Of a DNA stretch of 7,050 bases, positions 1 through 6,435 are shown piece after piece; the first letter of the stretch is position 1, and every line of letters starts with the position of its first letter. The stretch spans positions 1-7,050 of the forward strand of contig JAPSGG010000072.1 in the NCBI GenBank assembly GCA_031177845.1. Reading direction: 5' to 3'. The DNA comes from Chromatiales bacterium. Its GTDB lineage: Bacteria; Pseudomonadota; Gammaproteobacteria; JACCYU01. The notes beneath the pieces are model-generated. The model saw only the letters and a list, made by a program, of their open reading frames with translations, was not told the DNA's origin and made no database searches. The translations under genes were made by a program, and so were the position numbers.

Positions 1-1325
1 TTGGTCGCCTGCCAGAGGGTGAAACCCTGTCCGCGCGCATGATCGCGCAGTACCGCCACCGTGCGTTCACCGATGCCGCGCGTGGGCAGGTTGACGATGC
101 GCTCGAACGAGGCATCGTCGTTGTGGTTGGACGCCAACCGCAGGTAAGCCAGGGCATCCTTGATCTCGGCGCGCTCGAAGAAGCGCAAACCGCCGTAGAC
201 CCGGTACGGAATGCCCCGCGCCACTAGCACCTCTTCGAATACCCGTGACTGCACGTTGGAGCGATACAGGATTGCGGCCTCGCGGCGCGCGTTGCCTTGG
301 CTTGCCCAATCGCTGATTCTATCCACCACGAATCGCGCCTCGTCCTGCTCGTTGTAGGCGGCGTAGAGGTAGATCGGCTCGCCGTCGTGCCCGCTCGTCC
401 ACAGCTGCTTGCCCATGCGCCCCTGGTTGTGGCCGATGAGACCATTGGCGGCCGCGAGGATCGTGCCGGTCGAGCGGTAGTTCTGCTCCAATCGGAAGAC
501 CTGGGCATCTTTATAGTCACGGCTGAAGCTATGAATGTTCTCGATGCGCGCTCCCCTCCACCCGTAGATGGACTGGTCATCGTCACCGACGGCGAAGATA
601 GGGATCTTCTCGCCGGCCATTAGCCGCAACCATGCATATTGAATGGCATTGGTGTCCTGAAATTCGTCCACCAGGATGTGACGGAAGCGTTCGCGGTAGT
701 GGCCCAAGAGCCGAGCGTCGTCGCGCAGCAGTTCCAATGAGCGCAATAACAATTCAGCGAAGTCGACCAGCCCCGCACGCTGGCAGACACCCTCGTAGGC
801 AGTATAGATGCGGATCAATTGGCGGCTAATGGGGTCGCCGGTGTCCTCGATATGCTGTGGGCGCAGCCCCTCGTCCTTGCGCGCGTTGATGTACCACTGC
901 GTCTGGCGGGGCGGCCAGCGCGCCTCGTCCAGTTCTAGGCCCCTGAGCACCCTCTTCACCAGCCGGAACTGGTCGTCGGAATCGAGGATTTGAAAGGTCT
1001 GTGGAAGTCTCGCCTCGCGCCAATGCGCGCGCAACAGGCGATGCGAAAGACCGTGAAAGGTACCGACCCACATGCCACGCGTGGATGCGCCCAACAGTTG
1101 TTCGACACGGCCGCGCATCTCGGCGGCGGCCTTGTTGGTGAAGGTCACCGCGAGCACGCTGTACGGCGACACGCCTTCGACCATATAAAGCCACGCGATA
1201 CGGTGCACCAGTACGCGCGTCTTGCCGCTGCCGGCGCCAGCCAGCACCAGTGACGGCGCCGGCGGCGCGCTCACCGCCGCGCGCTGAGCTTCGTTGAGAG
1301 GTTGGAGAATGGGGGAGATGTCCAT
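1..1325 (-). CDS. uvrD: DNA helicase II UvrD, N-terminal two thirds (cut by window edge)
   Basis: ATP-dependent 3'-5' SF1A helicase. It removes the incised strand in methyl-directed mismatch repair and the excised oligonucleotide in UvrABC nucleotide-excision repair. I translated 441 codons from the ATG at 1325 with no stop and no frame break. The start (MDISPILQPLNEAQRAAV) lines up with E. coli UvrD (MDVSYLLDSLNDKQREAV), which fixes the start codon despite a poor Shine-Dalgarno. Visible motifs: Walker A AGAGSGKT (about 29-36); Ia TFTNKAAAEM (about 61-70); Ib WVGTFHGLSHRLLR (about 86-99); Walker B VDEFQDTN (about 219-226); III VGDDDQSIYGWRGA (about 246-259); IV LEQNYRST (about 279-286); and YGGLRFFERAEIKDAL (about 377-392). 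The reading ends inside RGQGFTLWQAT. The remaining third, including motifs V and VI and the C-terminal tail, lies outside the window. GDDDQSIYGWRGA and the overall match favour UvrD over Rep or PcrA. Confidence 0.96.
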   Translation of the reverse strand, partial: MDISPILQPLNEAQRAAVSAPPAPSLVLAGAGSGKTRVLVHRIAWLYMVEGVSPYSVLAVTFTNKAAAEMRGRVEQLLGASTRGMWVGTFHGLSHRLLRAHWREARLPQTFQILDSDDQFRLVKRVLRGLELDEARWPPRQTQWYINARKDEGLRPQHIEDTGDPISRQLIRIYTAYEGVCQRAGLVDFAELLLRSLELLRDDARLLGHYRERFRHILVDEFQDTNAIQYAWLRLMAGEKIPIFAVGDDDQSIYGWRGARIENIHSFSRDYKDAQVFRLEQNYRSTGTILAAANGLIGHNQGRMGKQLWTSGHDGEPIYLYAAYNEQDEARFVVDRISDWASQGNARREAAILYRSNVQSRVFEEVLVARGIPYRVYGGLRFFERAEIKDALAYLRLASNHNDDASFERIVNLPTRGIGERTVAVLRDHARGQGFTLWQAT

Positions 1326-1345
1326 CGCACGAAGTTTAACAGGGA

Positions 1346-1390
1346 CTAGGAGCCAGGGGGCCAGGATTTCTGGCCTCGAGGCTCCGGTAG
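1346..1390 (-). promoter_or_regulatory. Long imperfect hairpin just upstream of uvrD
   Basis: The inner stem is GGCCAG (1359-1364) with CTGGCC (1370-1375) around a 5-nt loop. A 4x4 internal loop separates it from GGAGCC (1349-1354) pairing GGCTCC (1380-1385). A further CTA/TAG pair (1346-1348 with 1388-1390) is possible across a GG bulge. No T-run follows on either strand, so this is not a standard intrinsic terminator. It ends about 20 nt before the uvrD start codon, so it would sit in the uvrD leader or, if transcription reads through, in the ubiB-uvrD spacer RNA. A role as attenuator, mRNA stabiliser or protein-binding dyad is inference. Confidence 0.5.
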
Positions 1391-1419
1391 TATGCGACGT
1401 TGAACTTTACTGGCGTCAA
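1389..1419 (-). promoter_or_regulatory. Candidate sigma-70-type promoter for uvrD
   Basis: On the minus strand TTGACG (1419-1414) resembles the -35 consensus at five of six positions. CATACT (1394-1389) resembles the -10 at four of six, with a 19-nt spacer that is longer than ideal. A transcript from here would start around 1380, roughly 55 nt before the uvrD ATG, and would include most of the hairpin at 1346-1390. I see no LexA-type CTGT-N8-ACAG box here, although E. coli uvrD is SOS-inducible. Weak call; uvrD could also be read through from ubiB. Confidence 0.35.
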
Positions 1420-1503
1420 AGGAGGAGTGTGTGGCTGGCGTCTCGAGACCCTCTCCATTCCTTGATTTATTTAGCTCCGAGATCTCGAGCCCCGAGTCCC
1501 GCT

Positions 1504-3069
1504 TCACTGAGCCAGATACATACTCAGCACGACCAGCAATGCCACGCTCACGATCGCGACTACCGTACGCCGGTAGGCAAGATGGATCTCATCGCGAATT
1601 TCCTTGAGCTGCTGGCTGCGCCACTCGATCGCCATTTCCCCCCTCTCCGCCTGCTGGACCACGGAGTATAAGAGATCAGGCAGCTCGGGCAGTTTCTCGA
1701 TGATCGATGGTAATGCCCGCTTGAATCCCTCGAACAGCGCGCGCGCGCCGATCTGCTCGCTCATCCAGCGGTCCAAGAAGGGCTTGGCCGTTTGCCACAG
1801 ATCCAATTGCGGGTCCAGCTGCCGGCCCAGACCCTCGATGCTGAGCAAGGTCTTCTGCAGCAGGACCAGCTGCGGTTGCACCTCCATATTGAACCGACGC
1901 GCGGTCTGAAACAGACGCAGCAGCAGGTGTCCAAAGGAGATTTCGTTCAAGGGTCGCTGGAAGATCGGCTCGCACACAGTGCGGATGGCCGACTCGAATT
2001 CGTTAACGCGCGTGCCTCCGGGCACCCAACCGGACTCGATGTGCAGTTCCGCCACGCGCCGGTAGTCGCGATGAAAGAAGGCCCAGAAATTGGCCGCGAG
2101 GTAATGCTGATCGGAGGGCGACAAGGTGCCGACGATGCCGAAATCCACCGCCATGTACTGCGGCTCCTGCGGATTGTCGAAGGACACGAAGATATTGCCC
2201 GGATGCATATCGGCGTGAAAGAAATTGTGTCGAAACACCTGCGTGAAGAAGATCTCCACCCCGCGCGCAGACAGCTTCTTGAAGTCGACCTTATGCGCGC
2301 GCAGTTGCACCAGGTCGCTGATGGGAATGCCGCGAATTAGCTCCATCACCATGACCTCGCGACGCGTGTAGGGCCAGTAGACCTGCGGCACATAGAGAAG
2401 TGGCGAATCCTCGAAGTTGCGCCGCAACTGATTGGCGTTGGCGGCCTCGCGCATGAGGTCCAATTCGTCGATGATAGTCTTGTCGTACTCGGCGACGATC
2501 GCGCAGGGGTGCAGACGCCGTCCCTCTGACCAGTAATGCTCGGCGAGACCGGCGAACCAATACAGTAGGCTAAGATCGCGTCGGATGGTGCGCTCGATAC
2601 CAGGCCGCAAGACCTTGACCACCACGTCGGCGCCGTCGTGGAGCGCGGCAACGTGCACCTGGGCGATAGAAGCCGAGGCCAGTGGGGTCTCATTGAAAGA
2701 TGCGAAGTAGGTGCTCAGGGGCAGACCGTACGCCTTTTCGATGACCGCGCGCGCGGTCTCGCCGGGAAATGGCGGCACTCGGTCCTGGAGCTTGGCAAGC
2801 TCGTCGGCGATATCATCCGGGAGCAGGTCGCGGCGGGTCGAAAGCATCTGACCGAACTTGATGAAGATCGGCCCTAGGTCTTCCAGCGCCTTGCGCACCC
2901 GCACCCCGCGCGCGGCCTCCGCATGCCAGAACCAGCGCCAGGGTAGCAGCCAAAGCAGGAACCGAAACGGCCTGAACACGCGAATGGAGAACACCAGCTC
3001 GTCCAGCCCATAGCGCAACAGCACGATGTTGATGTGCAGCATGCGCAGGATCTGGCCAGGCCCCAGCAT
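1504..3069 (-). CDS. ubiB: UbiB, atypical protein-kinase-like ATPase for ubiquinone synthesis
   Basis: Membrane-associated member of the ABC1/COQ8/ADCK family, needed for ubiquinone (coenzyme Q) biosynthesis. Family members have ATPase activity and are thought to help extract or deliver lipid intermediates; no protein substrate is established. The 521 residues show the UbiB hallmarks in order: the KxGQ motif KFGQ (about 71-74) followed by [10 protein letters not shown]; the Ala-rich loop replacing the P-loop, ASASIAQVH (about 131-139); the nucleotide Lys in VVVKVLRP (about K152); [12 protein letters not shown] (about 201-212); the catalytic loop [10 protein letters not shown] (about 285-294); and DFG (about 309-311). 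A single hydrophobic C-terminal segment (about 502-519) is a likely membrane anchor; E. coli UbiB, as I recall, is about 25 residues longer with two such segments. The start [10 protein letters not shown] aligns with E. coli MTPGEVRRLY. The gene follows ubiJ by 11 nt with no clear Shine-Dalgarno, so coupling is likely. Confidence 0.96.
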   Translation of the reverse strand: MLGPGQILRMLHINIVLLRYGLDELVFSIRVFRPFRFLLWLLPWRWFWHAEAARGVRVRKALEDLGPIFIKFGQMLSTRRDLLPDDIADELAKLQDRVPPFPGETARAVIEKAYGLPLSTYFASFNETPLASASIAQVHVAALHDGADVVVKVLRPGIERTIRRDLSLLYWFAGLAEHYWSEGRRLHPCAIVAEYDKTIIDELDLMREAANANQLRRNFEDSPLLYVPQVYWPYTRREVMVMELIRGIPISDLVQLRAHKVDFKKLSARGVEIFFTQVFRHNFFHADMHPGNIFVSFDNPQEPQYMAVDFGIVGTLSPSDQHYLAANFWAFFHRDYRRVAELHIESGWVPGGTRVNEFESAIRTVCEPIFQRPLNEISFGHLLLRLFQTARRFNMEVQPQLVLLQKTLLSIEGLGRQLDPQLDLWQTAKPFLDRWMSEQIGARALFEGFKRALPSIIEKLPELPDLLYSVVQQAERGEMAIEWRSQQLKEIRDEIHLAYRRTVVAIVSVALLVVLSMYLAQ

Positions 3070-3080
3070 CGCGCAGCCGA

Positions 3081-3722
3081 TTAGCCGCCTTTTGGCCGGT
3101 TCAGCGTCGTTTCGGGCGCGATCCCTCCGAGGCGTTCTATGCGCGCCTCCAGCCGGTCGACCTCGGCGCGCAATCCATCGACCTCATCCATGAATTGCTC
3201 GATCTCGAGCCGCGTGGGTACGATGCGCGATTCCTCTTGGAGATATTCGGAGACATCCATGCGCAGCTTGTCGAGGATATTGATAAACCCAGCGGTTAGG
3301 CTCCGGACCCAGTTGCCCGCCTGATGGGCGGGGATGTCACCGACGCGCATTGCAAGCATTTCCTCCCAATCGATCTCCACCCCCGCTAGCACCTCGCGGA
3401 AGATGCGCCCGAGCTCTGCATCGCCGCGGATCTGGATGTCCTCGCCTAATGATCCATCTGTTGCTTTCTTTGAGAATCCGAGTCGCGCCAGCGCCAATGG
3501 CGAGCCGCTGATCACCACATCGGGCTCGACGCCCGTATGCAGGCTGACTCGTATCTTGTCCTCGAGCGGCCGCACCAGCAGCACGGCGTTCACTCCCTTG
3601 ATCTCAAGCGCGATGAGCCTGCCCGAGATTGTTCTGAGACGCCTGGCCACATCAGGATCGAGGCTCAGGTAAGTGTTCAGCGCGGTCTCGACTATAGGCG
3701 CAATCAGATTTTCGAGATTCAC
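3081..3722 (-). CDS. ubiJ: UbiJ, SCP2-domain ubiquinone biosynthesis accessory factor
   Basis: UbiJ (formerly YigP) is a soluble accessory protein of aerobic ubiquinone synthesis. With UbiK it supports the Ubi enzyme complex, and its SCP2 (sterol-carrier) fold binds the hydrophobic prenyl intermediates. The 213-residue product has an N-terminal SCP2-like half (about 15-115; for example [20 protein letters not shown] and [20 protein letters not shown]). A charged heptad-like C-terminal helix (about 170-197; [22 protein letters not shown]) fits a coiled coil. It is slightly longer than E. coli UbiJ (about 200 aa). The start codon is GTG at 3722; the Shine-Dalgarno is weak, but the N-terminus matches the family and no better start is visible. 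Sequence identity across the family is low, so the call rests on the SCP2-like pattern plus position between ubiE and ubiB. The intrinsic terminator upstream suggests transcription by readthrough or from its own unseen promoter. Confidence 0.9.
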   Translation of the reverse strand: MNLENLIAPIVETALNTYLSLDPDVARRLRTISGRLIALEIKGVNAVLLVRPLEDKIRVSLHTGVEPDVVISGSPLALARLGFSKKATDGSLGEDIQIRGDAELGRIFREVLAGVEIDWEEMLAMRVGDIPAHQAGNWVRSLTAGFINILDKLRMDVSEYLQEESRIVPTRLEIEQFMDEVDGLRAEVDRLEARIERLGGIAPETTLNRPKGG

Positions 3723-3777
3723 GATCTTACTAGGGATAGCTGCCGTAGGCTGACCTTAAGCTGCCGACGCGAATTGC

Positions 3778-3804
3778 AAAAACCCTCTCTCTTAACGGAG
3801 AGGG
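3778..3804 (-). terminator. Intrinsic terminator after ubiE
   Basis: On the minus strand CCCTCTC (3804-3798) pairs perfectly with GAGAGGG (3789-3783) across an 8-nt loop and is followed directly by TTTTT (3782-3778). This is the classical rho-independent form, with a 7-bp GC-rich stem and a U5 tract. It lies about 48 nt beyond the ubiE stop and about 55 nt before the ubiJ GTG. On the plus strand no T-run follows, so it acts on minus-strand transcripts only. It should end or attenuate the hslV-hslU-DUF971-ubiE transcript ahead of ubiJ-ubiB. Confidence 0.75.
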
Positions 3805-3812
3805 CGCTTCAT

Positions 3813-3842
3813 CTGCCGAGCTACGCGGTTTACCGTCGGCAG
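3813..3842 (-). other. Stem-loop directly after the ubiE stop codon
   Basis: CTGCCGA (3842-3836 on the minus strand) pairs with TCGGCAG (3819-3813). CGG (3835-3833) and CCG (3828-3826) can extend the stem across a 6-nt bulge (3825-3820), leaving a short AT-rich loop. It begins about 10 nt after the ubiE stop and precedes the terminator at 3778-3804. No T-run follows it. It may protect the 3' end of the ubiE transcript; that role is inference. Confidence 0.5.
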
Positions 3843-3852
3843 AGCCCACCAG

Positions 3853-4590
3853 CTAAAGTTTGTATCCGCGGTGCAAGGCGCAAATATCCGCGCTCAAACC
3901 ATAATAGTCACAGCGCTCGAAGCCCGCGCGCTGCATCATCTCCCTGAGTGCCGCCTGATCCGGATGCATGCGTATGCTTTCTGCCAAATAGCGGTAACTG
4001 TCCGCATCTCCTGCCACCAGTCGGCCCATCAAAGGCAGTACCTTGAAAGAATACAGATCGTAAAGGGGTTTGAGCCAGGGTCGTGGTTTGGAGAACTCCA
4101 GCACCACCAGCAGTCCACCCGGCTTCAGCACACGGTGCATGGAGGCCAGCGCACCAAGCTGGTCCGTCACGTTGCGCAGTCCGAAGGCGATGGTAACGCG
4201 ATCGAAATAATCATCCGGAAACGGTAGGTTCTCGGCGTCCGCCTGCACGTAGCGCACGTTGCCGATGATGCCGCGATCGGTGAGGCGATCTCGTCCCTGA
4301 CCGAGCATGCATCCGTTGATATCGCAGAGCCAAACTTCGCCGGTTGGCCCCACGTGCTGCGCCAGACGCGCCGCCAGATCGCCGGTGCCCGCTGCGACAT
4401 CCAGCACCCGCTGGCCCTTGCGTGCGCCCGTGAGCAGCAGAGCGTATTGCTTCCACAAGCGGTGGACGCCGAATGACATCAGGTCGTTCATGACATCGTA
4501 CTTTGGCGCGACCGAGTTAAATACACCGGCCACGCGCCTTGCCTTATCCCTGGCCGGGATTTGTTCGAAGCCGAAGTGGGTGGTTCTCAT
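3853..4590 (-). CDS. ubiE: UbiE, ubiquinone/menaquinone C-methyltransferase
   Basis: SAM-dependent class I methyltransferase. It adds the ring C-methyl group of ubiquinone (2-polyprenyl-6-methoxy-1,4-benzoquinol methylase) and, in organisms that make it, methylates demethylmenaquinol. The 245 residues align almost end to end with E. coli UbiE. Visible are THFGFEQIP (about 4-12); [24 protein letters not shown] (family signature, about 24-47, split here only by description); SAM motif [13 protein letters not shown] (about 62-73); the acidic D90 after strand 2; FGLRNVTD (about 136-143); VLKPGG (about 154-159); and the C-terminal signature [18 protein letters not shown] (about 195-212). The protein ends ALHRGYKL, as in the family. 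The ATG at 4590 gives the expected N-terminus, but there is no purine-rich Shine-Dalgarno in front of it. The start sits just downstream of the large inverted repeat at 4607-4671. The gene follows DUF971 after 58 nt. Confidence 0.97.
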   Translation of the reverse strand: MRTTHFGFEQIPARDKARRVAGVFNSVAPKYDVMNDLMSFGVHRLWKQYALLLTGARKGQRVLDVAAGTGDLAARLAQHVGPTGEVWLCDINGCMLGQGRDRLTDRGIIGNVRYVQADAENLPFPDDYFDRVTIAFGLRNVTDQLGALASMHRVLKPGGLLVVLEFSKPRPWLKPLYDLYSFKVLPLMGRLVAGDADSYRYLAESIRMHPDQAALREMMQRAGFERCDYYGLSADICALHRGYKL

Positions 4591-4606
4591 GGATGGACCA
4601 GGAAGT

Positions 4607-4671
4607 GGGGCATAGGGGGAGTAGTGTAAGATTGTCTTTCGGCCTTTTCTAATCTCGACCCCCTATGCCCC
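4607..4671. repeat. 13-bp perfect inverted repeat spanning the DUF971 stop and ubiE leader
   Basis: GGGGCATAGGGGG (4607-4619) and CCCCCTATGCCCC (4659-4671) are exact reverse complements separated by 39 nt. A second nested pair, AGATT (4629-4633) with AATCT (4651-4655), lies inside the loop. GGAA (4601-4604) with TTCC (4673-4676) could extend the outside across a small internal loop. On the minus-strand RNA the 5' arm codes for the last residues of the DUF971 protein, the TAG stop is in the loop, and the 3' arm ends 16 nt before the ubiE ATG. No T-run follows, so it is not a standard terminator. Confidence 0.8.
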
Positions 4672-5029
4672 TTTCCCTTCGTACATATCCTACCGTCTTA
4701 AGTCTCTCTAGATACGCCCGCCAGTTTTCGTGCTGCGCTTTCCCCAACTCATAAAGGTAATCCCAGCTGTAGATTCCGGTGTCATGGCCATCGTCGAACA
4801 TGAGCCTGATGGCGTAATTACCGATCGGCTCGATGGCAGTGATGCCCACCTGTTCCTTGCCGACTTGGAGGACCTGTTGGCCTGGCCCGTGACCGTGTAC
4901 CTCCGCCGATGGAGAAAAGACCCGCAAATATTCGCACGGGAGCTTGAAGCATACGCCATCATCGAAGGCAATCTCCAGAACGCGTGACCTCTGATGCAAC
5001 TGGATCTCGGTAGGTCTAGGTTTGAGCAT
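4649..5029 (-). CDS. DUF971 / gamma-butyrobetaine hydroxylase N-terminal-like protein
   Basis: Small conserved protein of 126 residues made of one DUF971 (GBBH-like N-terminal) domain. The same domain occurs at the N-terminus of gamma-butyrobetaine and trimethyllysine dioxygenases and at the C-terminus of the plant Fe-S carrier HCF101. The free-standing bacterial form has no established function. Family features visible: [20 protein letters not shown] (about 6-25), [17 protein letters not shown] (about 35-51), [20 protein letters not shown] (about 66-85) and [11 protein letters not shown] (about 86-96). There is no dioxygenase domain, so it is not a hydroxylase. Only two cysteines (C27, C32) are present, not an obvious zinc-binding set. 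The ATG at 5029 is 11 nt past the hslU stop without a clear Shine-Dalgarno, so coupling to hslU is likely. The C-terminal GIGGRD is encoded by one arm of the inverted repeat at 4607-4671. Confidence 0.92.
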   Translation of the reverse strand: MLKPRPTEIQLHQRSRVLEIAFDDGVCFKLPCEYLRVFSPSAEVHGHGPGQQVLQVGKEQVGITAIEPIGNYAIRLMFDDGHDTGIYSWDYLYELGKAQHENWRAYLERLKTVGYVRRERGIGGRD

Positions 5030-5040
5030 GACCGCATCGG

Positions 5041-6375
5041 CTAAAGGATATAGCGGCTCAGGTCGTCATTCCGCAGCAGGTCTCCTAGGTGCTCGTCCAC
5101 GTAGGCGGCATCGATGGTCACGGACTCGCTATTATGGTCGGGCGCGCCGAAGGAGACGCTATCCAGCAAGCGCTCCATGACGGTATGCAGCCGGCGCGCG
5201 CCGATATTCTCGGTGCGTTCGTTGACGTCGTACGCGACCTGGGCGATGCGCTCGACGCCGTCCTTCGTAAACGTGATATCCAGCCCCTCGGTCTTGAGCA
5301 GGGCGGTGTACTGTTCCGTGAGTGAAGCGTCCGGCTCGGTGAGGATGCGCACGAAATCCTGCGCGGACAGCGCATCCAGCTCCACGCGGATCGGCAGCCG
5401 ACCTTGCAGCTCTGGCACTAGATCGGACGGCTTGGACAGATGGAAGGCGCCCGAGGCGATGAATAGAATGTGATCGGTGCGCACCATGCCGTGCTTAGTG
5501 CTCACAGTGCAACCCTCTACCAATGGCAGCAGATCGCGCTGCACGCCCTCGCGCGACACGTCCGCGCCGCTGAACTCCCCGCGCCGCGCGACCTTGTCGA
5601 TCTCGTCGATAAACACGATGCCATTCTGTTCAACGTTTTGCAGCGCACGACTCTTGAGATCCTCCTCATTGATCATCTTGTGCGCCTCCTCGTCGGTCAG
5701 CAGCTTGAACGCATCCTTGATCCGCAGCCTGCGCTTTTTCGTCCGGGAACCGGCCAGATTCTGAAACATGCTCTGCAGTTGGCTGGCCATCTCTTCCATG
5801 CCAGGCGGCGTCATGATCTCCACGCCCATGGGCGAGGTTTGCAGCTCGACCTCTATCTCCTTGTCATCCAACTCGCCTTCGCGCAAGCGCTTGCGAAATT
5901 TTTGGCGCGTTGCGGACTCGCGCTCCTCGGCCGGCTCTGCATTGAAGCCGGTCCTGCTCGCCTGCGGCAACAGAATATCGAGGATGCGCTCTTCGGCGGC
6001 CTCCATCGCGCGAAAACGCACCTTGGCGACCTCCTCTTCGCGCGTCAGTTTTATGGATGCATCCACCAAGTCGCGGATGATCGACTCGACATCGCGCCCT
6101 ACGTAGCCCACCTCCGTGAACTTGGTGGCCTCCACCTTGATGAACGGCGCATTGGCCAAGCGCGCCAGGCGACGCGCGATCTCGGTCTTGCCCACGCCGG
6201 TAGGGCCGATCATTAGGATGTTCTTGGGCGTGACCTCGCGGCGCAGATCCTCTGGCAGCTGCAGGCGCCGCCAGCGGTTGCGCAGCGCGATCGCGACCGC
6301 GCGCTTGGCATCCGACTGGCCGATGATGTGTTTGTCCAACTCTTGGACTATCTCACGGGGGGTCATTTCGGACAT
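5041..6375 (-). CDS. hslU: HslU (ClpY), AAA+ unfoldase of the HslUV protease
   Basis: Hexameric ATPase that recognises, unfolds and threads substrates into the HslV peptidase; cytoplasmic protein quality control. The 444 residues match the usual family length (443 in E. coli). Visible: the N-terminus [20 protein letters not shown]; Walker A GPTGVGKT (about 57-64); pore loop GYVG (about 90-93); a charged I-domain between about 110 and 240; Walker B IVFIDEID (about 253-260); sensor 1 ILFIASGAF (about 303-311); the GRLPIRVEL box with the arginine finger (about 325-333); sensor 2 IGARRLHTV (about 391-399); and the C-terminal DLSRYIL tail that docks into HslV. The ATG at 6375 gives the canonical N-terminus; a second in-frame ATG three codons on is less likely. 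There is no good Shine-Dalgarno; a 6-bp hairpin lies just ahead of the start. The gene is 60 nt downstream of hslV, its obligate partner. Confidence 0.98.
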   Translation of the reverse strand: MSEMTPREIVQELDKHIIGQSDAKRAVAIALRNRWRRLQLPEDLRREVTPKNILMIGPTGVGKTEIARRLARLANAPFIKVEATKFTEVGYVGRDVESIIRDLVDASIKLTREEEVAKVRFRAMEAAEERILDILLPQASRTGFNAEPAEERESATRQKFRKRLREGELDDKEIEVELQTSPMGVEIMTPPGMEEMASQLQSMFQNLAGSRTKKRRLRIKDAFKLLTDEEAHKMINEEDLKSRALQNVEQNGIVFIDEIDKVARRGEFSGADVSREGVQRDLLPLVEGCTVSTKHGMVRTDHILFIASGAFHLSKPSDLVPELQGRLPIRVELDALSAQDFVRILTEPDASLTEQYTALLKTEGLDITFTKDGVERIAQVAYDVNERTENIGARRLHTVMERLLDSVSFGAPDHNSESVTIDAAYVDEHLGDLLRNDDLSRYIL

Positions 6376-6381
6376 GGGAAC

Positions 6382-6396
6382 TAAGACCGAGTCTTA
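6382..6396 (-). other. Short hairpin directly before the hslU start
   Basis: TAAGAC (6382-6387) and GTCTTA (6391-6396) form a perfect 6-bp stem around a 3-nt loop. In the minus-strand RNA it ends 6 nt before the hslU ATG, exactly where a Shine-Dalgarno would be expected and is not seen. It could influence ribosome access; this is inference from position only. Confidence 0.4.
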
Positions 6397-6403
6397 AGCC
6401 ATA

Positions 6404-6419
6404 GAGACACAGAGGTCTC
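6404..6419 (-). other. Second short hairpin in the hslV-hslU spacer
   Basis: GAGAC (6404-6408) pairs with GTCTC (6415-6419) around a 6-nt loop. It lies between the hslV stop and the hairpin at 6382-6396. No T-run follows, so termination between hslV and hslU is not indicated. Five base pairs could arise by chance. Confidence 0.35.
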
Positions 6420-6435
6420 CGAGAAGATTCAAGGG

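Noticed and set aside
1418..1431. Near-perfect Shine-Dalgarno (AAAGGAGG) on the plus strand followed by GTG codons
   Set aside because: The frames it would open are a 12-codon peptide or a run antisense to the end of ubiB, with no recognisable product. Kept only as a curiosity.
1326..1503. LexA/SOS box upstream of uvrD
   Set aside because: E. coli uvrD is SOS-controlled, so I looked for CTGT-N8-ACAG on both strands of the spacer and saw none; other lineages use different LexA motifs.
1792..2340. 182-codon open frame on the plus strand inside ubiB
   Set aside because: Antisense shadow of a fully conserved ubiB segment; no recognisable domain and no Shine-Dalgarno context.
3537..3947. 136-codon plus-strand frame crossing the ubiJ-ubiE spacer
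   Set aside because: It runs antisense through ubiJ, the intrinsic terminator and the end of ubiE; composition and position indicate chance.
4607..4671. Inverted repeat as a miniature transposable element
   Set aside because: No target-site duplication is visible at the flanks, one arm is part of the DUF971 coding end, and a hairpin explanation is simpler.
4708..5037. 109-codon minus-strand frame overlapping the DUF971 gene
   Set aside because: Same strand but a different frame from the conserved DUF971 protein; Ser/Arg-rich product without family features.
5470..6216. 248-codon open frame on the plus strand
   Set aside because: It lies wholly antisense to hslU, has a low-complexity His/Leu/Arg-rich product typical of GC-rich shadow frames, and HslU is unmistakable on the other strand.
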